From the NCBI GenBank assembly GCA_018816485.1, contig JAHIVL010000057.1, forward strand, positions 1 through 26,694: a DNA stretch of 26,694 nt, in the 5' to 3' direction. A program made the translations under genes and the position numbers. The notes beneath the pieces were generated by a model. The model saw only the letters and a program-made list of their open reading frames with translations. It made no database searches and was not told the origin of the DNA. Below are positions 16,406 through 20,488 of this stretch, in pieces; the first letter of the stretch is position 1, and every line of letters begins with the position of its first letter. The stretch comes from Patescibacteria group bacterium. GTDB lineage: Bacteria; Patescibacteriota; Microgenomatia; UBA1400; PJMF01.

Positions 16406-16473
16406 CTAGATGTTTGAAATATGAGCATCGAGTGAACAAAGCGAGTGTGGCTCATATTTCAAACATCTAGCTA
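16403..16473. terminator. 24-bp perfect-stem hairpin between convergent genes (bidirectional terminator candidate)
   Basis: Arms 16403-16426 and 16450-16473 are perfectly complementary over 24 bp. The left arm begins TAGCTAGATGTTTGAA and the right arm ends TTCAAACATCTAGCTA. The 23-nt apex (16427-16449) contains GTGAAC...GCGAGTG. The TAG stop of the upstream gene lies in the left arm, and the TAG stop of galU (minus strand) lies in the right arm, so both mRNAs end in the same stem. There is no classical U-tract, so intrinsic termination is uncertain; the hairpin may protect 3' ends or block readthrough. Confidence 0.7.
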
Positions 16474-17357
16474 TTCAACCCAAACTCTTTTTTTATAAAT
16501 TCCTGAAGTTCATCTTTCAACTCTAAATCATTGCTAGCAACCACAATATTTGCTTTCAGTAATCCCAAAACATTACCACCGTCCAAATACCTACCACTAG
16601 GAGTATAAATACAAACATTACTGTCTTTAGCCAAGGTCGTGGCAGAATCGGTAATATAGTACTCACCACTAGCCTCGTTTGGCTTTTGGTTTGCAATAAT
16701 ATCAAAAATATCCGGTGTAAAAATATATTTACTAATGTTAGCTAAATTAGAGGGAGCTGTTCCTGGTTCTGGTTTTTCGACTAAATTATTTAAGTAAGTA
16801 AATCCATTTTCTTTTTTAACTACAGCGATACCGTATTTATACAGTTCTTCTTCTGATCTAGTAATACAAGTGACCAAACCTTTTGAATTGGAGCTATTGA
16901 ATAACTCAATCATTGCCCTAGTCTCATTTTTTCCATCAGGGTTATAAATAAAATCATCACCCATGAAAACTAAAAAGGCTTCTTCATCTTTTAGATACTT
17001 TTTTGCTAATTCAACAGGGATTGATGTACCATACTTATCGGCAATAGTCTGCGTTACAAATCTAAATTTTGTTTTCTCATGAAGTAGTAATTTATCCTTA
17101 TATTTTTCATATTTACCCATTTTTTTCAAATGCTGTCTCAATGATCTGTGCTCTTTATAGTAGTGCTCAACTAGTTTATTTTCACTTTCTTTAACAACAA
17201 GGATAATTTCTTCTATCCCTGCAGAAATGCAGTCATCAACAATATAATCAATAATTGGTCTATTCAAGACTGGTAACATTTCTTTTTGAATCGTTTTAGC
17301 AATTGGCAAGAATCTAGTTCCAAATCCTGCACAAGTAATAAGGGCTTTTTTTATCAT
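16467..17357 (-). CDS. galU: UTP--glucose-1-phosphate uridylyltransferase
   Basis: A 296-residue nucleotidyltransferase that makes UDP-glucose, a donor or precursor for surface glycans. Landmarks: KALITCAGFGTRFLPIAKTI with EMLPVLNRP (nucleotide and Mg site), YIVDDCISAGIEEIILVV, FLVFMGDDFIY near residue 105, VEKPEPGTAPSNLA, GEYYITDSATTLA and YLDGGNVLGLL. I chose the ATG at 17357 (MIKKALITCAG) as the usual GalU start. An in-frame ATG at 17381 lies upstream of the TATACT box (17372-17367) that ends 9 nt before 17357. The gene runs against its neighbours: it converges on the membrane-anchored unknown through a shared hairpin and diverges from the riboswitch-like leader. UDP-glucose would supply the glycan cluster. 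Confidence 0.95.
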   Translation of the reverse strand: MIKKALITCAGFGTRFLPIAKTIQKEMLPVLNRPIIDYIVDDCISAGIEEIILVVKESENKLVEHYYKEHRSLRQHLKKMGKYEKYKDKLLLHEKTKFRFVTQTIADKYGTSIPVELAKKYLKDEEAFLVFMGDDFIYNPDGKNETRAMIELFNSSNSKGLVTCITRSEEELYKYGIAVVKKENGFTYLNNLVEKPEPGTAPSNLANISKYIFTPDIFDIIANQKPNEASGEYYITDSATTLAKDSNVCIYTPSGRYLDGGNVLGLLKANIVVASNDLELKDELQEFIKKEFGLNS

Positions 17358-17366
17358 AACCGAGTA

Positions 17367-17372
17367 AGTATA
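17367..17372 (-). promoter_or_regulatory. galU -10 box (TATACT), nearly leaderless
   Basis: On the minus strand TATACT lies 9 nt before the galU ATG at 17357. It is embedded in TGAGGTATACT (17377-17367), the same 11-mer found at 138-148 before the acetyltransferase. No ribosome binding site lies between it and the ATG. A -35 box is not obvious. Confidence 0.45.
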
Positions 17373-17428
17373 CCTCAACATTCAAACTATAACCACTAAA
17401 ATTTAGATAAACAAACTAATGGGCGAAG

Positions 17429-17451
17429 TGCCAATAACCAAAAACTCACTC
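17429..17451 (+). repeat. First copy of a ~22-nt direct repeat flanking the riboswitch-like element
   Basis: TGCCAATAACCAAAAACTCACTC (positions 17429-17451; key parts TGCCAATAAC and CACTC) recurs at 17639-17660 with one substitution and one missing base. The two copies lie on either side of the putative promoter, aptamer and antiterminator. The region 17382-17451 otherwise shows nothing I can name. Confidence 0.55.
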
Positions 17452-17480
17452 TTGCAACCAAAAACCTAACATGATAATTT
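17452..17480 (+). promoter_or_regulatory. Promoter candidate for the riboswitch-like leader
   Basis: TTGCAA (17452-17457) and an extended -10, TG-A-TAATTT (17472-17480), are spaced 17 bp apart. The predicted start is near 17487, which is the first base of the GCTG that closes the downstream RNA element. The fit between promoter position and RNA boundary supports both calls, but each hexamer alone is only a fair match. Confidence 0.4.
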
Positions 17481-17486
17481 TAAATA

Positions 17487-17568
17487 GCTGTGGAATGTAG
17501 TGAGAATCTACGACTGTGCCGCAACGGTGTATTTTTGATATTTTTCAAAAATAAGTCCGGTCTTCAGC
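17487..17568 (+). promoter_or_regulatory. Cobalamin (B12)-type riboswitch core, candidate
   Basis: The order of elements matches the four-way-junction core of cobalamin riboswitches: GGAA; a stem GTAG/CTAC holding TGAGAAT (17497-17511), equivalent to the GGTGAGAATCC segment; GACTGTGCCGCAACGGTG (17512-17529), equivalent to the CCGC-AC-GGT segment; a 9-bp hairpin TATTTTTGA/TCAAAAATA (17530-17553); and AGTCCGG...C.GC (17554-17568), a partial match to the B12 box AGYCMGGAGACC. GCTG (17487-17490) pairs with CAGC (17565-17568) to close the element. The 5' P1/P2 part of classical B12 riboswitches and a full B12 box are not clear, so it may be a reduced or variant aptamer. A covariance search would decide. 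Confidence 0.6.
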
Positions 17569-17603
17569 AAAATTTTTTAGACTTACCTAGATAGGTCATT
17601 GAC

Positions 17604-17695
17604 GAGCATCAAATAAAGAACTGGTTTTTTGACAACATTGCCAATAACTAAAAACCACTCAAAAAGATGCTCCCTGGAATGGGAGTTTTTGTTTT
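17604..17695 (+). terminator. Overlapping antiterminator and intrinsic terminator (expression platform)
   Basis: CTCCC (17670-17674), loop TGGAAT, GGGAG (17681-17685), then TTTTTGTTTT (17686-17695) form an intrinsic terminator. GAGCATC (17604-17610) can pair over 7 bp with GATGCTC (17666-17672), which uses the same CTC and so excludes the terminator. This is the standard switch layout between an aptamer and a gene. The stems are short, so folding energies should be computed. Confidence 0.6.
17639..17660 (+). repeat. Second copy of the ~22-nt direct repeat
   Basis: TGCCAATAACTAAAAACCAC (17639-17658) followed by TC repeats the segment at 17429-17451 with one substitution and one gap. It lies inside the antiterminator loop. 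Confidence 0.5.
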
Positions 17696-17717
17696 CTCAA
17701 GTAAGTGCGGTACAGAA

Positions 17718-17795
17718 TTTCCAAGAAGCAAAAACAACTTAATCGTTGTAAGTAAAGTTGTAAGTAAAGTTGTAAGTAAAAAATATTCTTGGAAA
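17718..17795 (+). promoter_or_regulatory. Inverted repeat that can mask the ribosome binding site
   Basis: TTTCCAAGAA (17718-17727) is a perfect 10-bp inverted repeat of TTCTTGGAAA (17786-17795). The right arm overlaps the first half of the Shine-Dalgarno AAAGGA (17793-17798) of the coiled-coil gene. In RNA this long-range helix would hide the ribosome binding site and loop out the three 12-bp repeats between the arms. Confidence 0.5.
17745..17780 (+). repeat. Three perfect 12-bp tandem repeats
   Basis: GTTGTAAGTAAA occurs three times without gap (17745-17756, 17757-17768, 17769-17780) in the leader of the coiled-coil gene, just before its ribosome binding site. The copies are identical, so the array is recent or under selection. 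A 12-bp period is close to one helical turn, as in protein-binding arrays, but slippage could also explain it. Confidence 0.85.
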
Positions 17796-17803
17796 GGAAT
17801 AGT

Positions 17804-18550
17804 ATGTCTGTAGAAACAAAATCACTTGAAATGTATGAAGAATTCTACGGTGGAGAAGAACACTTAGTTACGGGGATGGAGGGAATACTCCAACTCACTG
17901 GACTGCAAGTTTTTATTAGAGAAGCAAAGAAAATGATTGAAAAATCAAGTCCATTTTTCTCTCAGGCTTCTCTTTTGTTTATTTACTACAGAAGACAGCT
18001 TGCAAATTTGCATATCGAAGCACTAATCGCAAGTTTGCATATCGAAGCACTAAACACTGCGGCCGCTAAAAAATTACTCAAATCATTTGGAGTAGCTGGA
18101 GTAGGAATAAACCTAAAAACTGGTGATGTTGATGCTAAAATTACAGAACAAATACTAGCAGTTCATGATGGTTTAGTAACTGATGTAGAAGCAACCTCTG
18201 CAGAACTCCCTGCTTCTATTGCCAACTTTACAGCACTTATTGCAACAATACAAAGAGAGATAACCGAACTTTTGATAGCATCACAAAAATTTCAGTTAGC
18301 TGAACTAAAAATAAAAGAAGAAGAAGAAGAAAAGGTAGGCCAACATCTTTCTACTCATGCCTCAACAACTCAAGTCGTTATCTATGACTCAGTTGAAACA
18401 TCACTAGAAGCTCAAAAGGAAAGAAGAAAGGAAAATTCTAAAGAAGAAAGAAGCGCGTTGAGTCAACTAAAAACTCTAGTTTCTTTTGCAGAAGAAATGT
18501 TTGCTCCTGTAAAAAGAGGTACTCAAGAAATGGGAGCTATCACTGCTTAA
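17804..18550 (+). CDS. Coiled-coil protein of unknown function behind a riboswitch-like leader
   Basis: A 248-residue, mostly helical, soluble protein that I do not recognise; no signal peptide or membrane helix is seen. Residues about 45-85 form an amphipathic helix containing a 9-residue duplication (ANLHIEALI / ASLHIEALN). The middle (about 105-170) is Ala/Leu/Ile-rich, and residues 160-180 end in a Lys/Glu stretch (KIKEEEEEK). The last third is again Glu/Lys-rich (LEAQKERRKENSKEERSAL). The ATG at 17804 is preceded by AAAGGA 5 nt upstream, which outweighs an in-frame TTG at 17789. The upstream 320 bp contain a B12-riboswitch-like core, a terminator/antiterminator and tandem repeats, which suggests regulated expression. 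It stands alone between divergent galU and mraZ. If the B12 link is real, a cobalamin-related role is possible, but nothing in the protein itself shows one. Confidence 0.75.
   Translation: MSVETKSLEMYEEFYGGEEHLVTGMEGILQLTGLQVFIREAKKMIEKSSPFFSQASLLFIYYRRQLANLHIEALIASLHIEALNTAAAKKLLKSFGVAGVGINLKTGDVDAKITEQILAVHDGLVTDVEATSAELPASIANFTALIATIQREITELLIASQKFQLAELKIKEEEEEKVGQHLSTHASTTQVVIYDSVETSLEAQKERRKENSKEERSALSQLKTLVSFAEEMFAPVKRGTQEMGAITA
18002..18055 (+). repeat. 27-bp in-frame tandem duplication inside the coiled-coil gene
   Basis: Two 27-bp copies (18002-18028 and 18029-18055) sharing TTTGCATATCGAAGCACTAA differ at only two positions. They encode ANLHIEALI and ASLHIEALN. The near identity at the DNA level points to a recent duplication. 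Confidence 0.85.
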
Positions 18551-18551
18551 C

Positions 18552-18743
18552 TTAAATCCATTTTCCATCTAAACCATCAGTAACTACTCTGGTAAATTTA
18601 TTTTTTTCCATTTCTTCCCTGGCTTCCGGAAGATTGTTCAACTACTACGAAAGCAATACCTGCCTCCTCTTTATAGGCTTACCACAACCCCACAGTTTCG
18701 GTAATTCTTTGTCTTTACATCTAACCAGAAGTATTAGATACTT
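18552..18743 (-). pseudogene. Possible decayed small Cys-containing gene
   Basis: On the minus strand one frame reads LVRCKDKELPKLWGCGKP then KRRQVLLS, two consecutive TAG codons, then EAREEMEKNKFTRVVTDGLD and GKWI before a TAA at 18552. An alternative frame in the middle reads KEEAGIAFVVVEQSSG. The protein-like pieces with breaks suggest a degraded gene, perhaps with a small Cys (zinc ribbon-like) N-terminal part. The region is only 192 bp and I recognise no family, so chance similarity to coding sequence cannot be excluded. TAG is a normal stop in neighbouring genes, so recoding is unlikely. Confidence 0.25.
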
Positions 18744-18755
18744 TCATCCAGATAG

Positions 18756-18770
18756 TGGGAATAATTGGTA
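18756..18770 (+). promoter_or_regulatory. MraZ-box-like repeats upstream of mraZ
   Basis: TGGGA (18756-18760), five bases, TGGTA (18766-18770). E. coli MraZ binds TGGGN repeats separated by 5 nt in front of its own gene; here the spacing fits and one repeat is perfect, the other one base off. It lies 15 bp before the mraZ start, where autoregulation would be expected. Only two repeats are seen. Confidence 0.4.
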
Positions 18771-18785
18771 AATAGGCCTTAGAAT

Positions 18786-19223
18786 ATGTTTATCGGAAAG
18801 TTTTATCACAGTTTAGAGGAAAATGGCAGGATTTCTTTACCTAAAAAATTTAGACAAACCAACAAATCCTGGATAGTTACTAGAGGATTGGACGGAGGAC
18901 TCTTCATCTTTAAAGAAAAAGACTTCCAAAAAGAAATTGCTAAATTCGAGTCACGCACATTCACAAAGAAAAATAACCGCGATTTTATAAGATTGATGAC
19001 AAATGAAGCGCAAACAATTGAGCCAGACAAAACTGGTCGAGTACAACTGCCCGAGTACTTGATAGAGTTTGCAAAACTTAAAAAAACTATCGTTATAGTT
19101 GGCAGTCTTTCAAGACTGGAAGTTTGGGACAGAGATTCATATCACAGCTACATCGACAATATCGAAAATAAGACCGAAGAAATTGCAGAAAACCTAACTG
19201 AAGAAAGATCTACTATGATTTAG
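18786..19223 (+). CDS. mraZ: Transcriptional regulator MraZ
   Basis: A 145-residue AbrB/SpoVT-like DNA-binding protein that regulates the division/cell-wall (dcw) cluster, usually repressing its own operon. The start MFIGKFYHSLEENGRISLPKKFR is the family opening. The second half repeats the fold (NEAQTIEPDKTGRVQLPEYLIEFAKL, then IVIVGSLSRLEVWD), giving the two MraZ half-domains, each with its D/E-x-x-G-R motif (ENGR near residue 13; DKTGR near 83). Its length is normal. It heads the mraZ-rsmH-ftsL-ftsI order seen in most bacteria. No ribosome binding site is evident. The TAG stop lies within the arm of the long hairpin that follows, so mraZ and rsmH are separated by more than usual. Confidence 0.95.
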   Translation: MFIGKFYHSLEENGRISLPKKFRQTNKSWIVTRGLDGGLFIFKEKDFQKEIAKFESRTFTKKNNRDFIRLMTNEAQTIEPDKTGRVQLPEYLIEFAKLKKTIVIVGSLSRLEVWDRDSYHSYIDNIENKTEEIAENLTEERSTMI

Positions 19224-19300
19224 TTTTTTAAAATATATTGAAAAGTGAATATTCAGGCGAACTGCCTGCGAGAGCTTTTCAATATATTTTAAAAAACTAA
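19220..19300 (+). other. 26-bp perfect-stem hairpin between mraZ and rsmH
   Basis: Arms 19220-19245 and 19275-19300 are perfectly complementary over 26 bp (left arm begins TTAGTTTTTTAAAATATATT). The 29-nt apex contains an inner hairpin CAGGC/GCCTG (19254-19268) and the motif GTGAAT...GCGAGAG. The mraZ stop codon is in the left arm. It could attenuate rsmH transcription, process the mRNA or stabilise the mraZ 3' end. The A+T-rich arms do not resemble a classical terminator with a U-tract outside the stem. Confidence 0.7.
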
Positions 19301-19316
19301 GTTATTGAAAGAAAAC

Positions 19317-20201
19317 ATGACAAACCACATAACAGTTTTACTAGAAGAAGCAACTCAAGCTTTATTGATTAAAAAAGGCAACTGGTACATAGATGCAACT
19401 TTTGGCAAAGGTGGTCACACTCAAAAAATCTTGGATGCCGGTGGCAAAGTAATCGCCTTCGACTTCGATCACCAAGCCATTGAATATGGAAATAAGATTT
19501 TCGCCTCAGAAATCAACCCTGGAAACTTAATATTAATACGGGAAAACTTTTCAAAAATTTTCCCCATAATCGAAAGTCTACAAGAAGACTGCCAAGTAGG
19601 GGACATAAAAGGAATACTTTTTGATTTTGGCACTAGCACTGAGCAACTAAAATCTAATAATCGAGGTTTTAGTTTTGATGGTGATGGCCCACTAGATATG
19701 AGAATGGACGACAGACTAGGAGTTCAAGCAAAAGATTTGTTGGCACTTATTCACGTTGACCAACTAGACGAACTTTTCAGAGATCTGGGAGGCGAGCACG
19801 ATTCCAGAAGAATTGCTAAAGCAATAAAGAATAGTCCCACACCGATAACTACTAGCAAGCAACTTACAGATTTAATAATTAGAAATAAAGGCAAACAAAA
19901 AAGCAAGTTACATCCAGCAACCAAAGTTTTCCAAGCATTAAGAATTGCGGTTAACACAGAGCTAGAAAATATAATGATGGGTTTACCTCAAGCATTAGAA
20001 ATACTAGCTAACAAAGGACGTATCGTAACCATAGCTTTTCATGAAGGAGAAGACAGAGAAGTTAAAACTACCTTTAAATTATGGGAAGAAGAAAACAAGG
20101 GTGAAAACCTAACAAAAAAACCTGTGGTCCCAACTGCAGAAGAAATTAAAAATAATCCTAGATCCAGAAGTGCAAAGATGAGAATTTTCAAAAAAAAATA
20201 A
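19317..20201 (+). CDS. rsmH: 16S rRNA (cytosine(1402)-N(4))-methyltransferase
   Basis: A 294-residue SAM-dependent methyltransferase that modifies C1402 in the decoding centre of 16S rRNA. It begins MTNHITVLLEEATQALLI, the usual start. The SAM site is YIDATFGKGGHTQKIL near residue 25. FDFGTSTEQLKSNNRGFSFDGDGPLDMRMD carries the conserved catalytic-region pattern, and HPATKVFQALRIAVNTEL and the C-terminal RSAKMRIFKK are also diagnostic. I chose the ATG at 19317 over an in-frame TTG at 19305 because it matches the family N-terminus. A weak GAAAG lies upstream. Its stop overlaps the next ATG by one base (TAATG), implying coupling to the FtsL-like gene. Confidence 0.95.
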   Translation: MTNHITVLLEEATQALLIKKGNWYIDATFGKGGHTQKILDAGGKVIAFDFDHQAIEYGNKIFASEINPGNLILIRENFSKIFPIIESLQEDCQVGDIKGILFDFGTSTEQLKSNNRGFSFDGDGPLDMRMDDRLGVQAKDLLALIHVDQLDELFRDLGGEHDSRRIAKAIKNSPTPITTSKQLTDLIIRNKGKQKSKLHPATKVFQALRIAVNTELENIMMGLPQALEILANKGRIVTIAFHEGEDREVKTTFKLWEEENKGENLTKKPVVPTAEEIKNNPRSRSAKMRIFKKK

Positions 20202-20488
20202 TGCAACTAAATAAAACAAAACTATACTACATAACACTGACAACCATCTTAGGAATAAAAGTTGTGATGACAATTTTTCAAGGAGGTCTTTCCGCACATC
20301 ATGGAATTAAAATAGCTCAACTCAAACTTCAAAAAAATAATCTGATGCAAGAGCAATTAAAATTGACAACAAAACTATCTCAAAAAAATTCTATCTCACA
20401 AGTAATCAGTGACCAGGATCTTGCTCAATTTCATAGCATTGGTGATACTATTATCATCGCTACCAATAATGAAGTTGCTTCAAGATAA
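20201..20488 (+). CDS. FtsL-like small division protein
   Basis: A 95-residue protein with a short basic N-terminus, one transmembrane helix (about residues 9-28, YYITLTTILGIKVVMTIF) and an outward-facing helical region with heptad-like Leu/Ile spacing (KIAQLKLQKNNLMQEQLKLTTKL), as expected of FtsL/DivIC coiled-coil proteins. Its position between rsmH and ftsI is the canonical place for ftsL, so the call rests on topology and synteny; the sequence itself is too divergent to assign. It begins within the rsmH stop and ends directly against the ftsI start, so all three genes are translated from one mRNA. FtsL would link FtsQ/FtsB with FtsI and FtsW at the septum. Confidence 0.65.
   Translation: MQLNKTKLYYITLTTILGIKVVMTIFQGGLSAHHGIKIAQLKLQKNNLMQEQLKLTTKLSQKNSISQVISDQDLAQFHSIGDTIIIATNNEVASR

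Noticed and set aside
17358..17381. GalU start at the ATG at 17381
   Set aside because: The TATACT promoter box lies between this ATG and the one at 17357, and the shorter form matches the family N-terminus.
17629..17657. Consensus -35 box TTGACA at 17629-17634
   Set aside because: No acceptable -10 hexamer lies 16-18 bp downstream (AAAACC-like sequence), and it is inside the antiterminator loop.
17382..17803. tRNA or other known structural RNA gene in the galU-coiled-coil gap
   Set aside because: No acceptor stem, TPsiC-like or CCA pattern was found; the structured part fits the cobalamin riboswitch core better.
18642..18647. TAG recoded as an amino acid
   Set aside because: Normal genes here (mraZ, galU, the unknown at 15593, ftsI) end with TAG, so TAG is a stop; the double TAG in the minus-strand frame is better read as decay.
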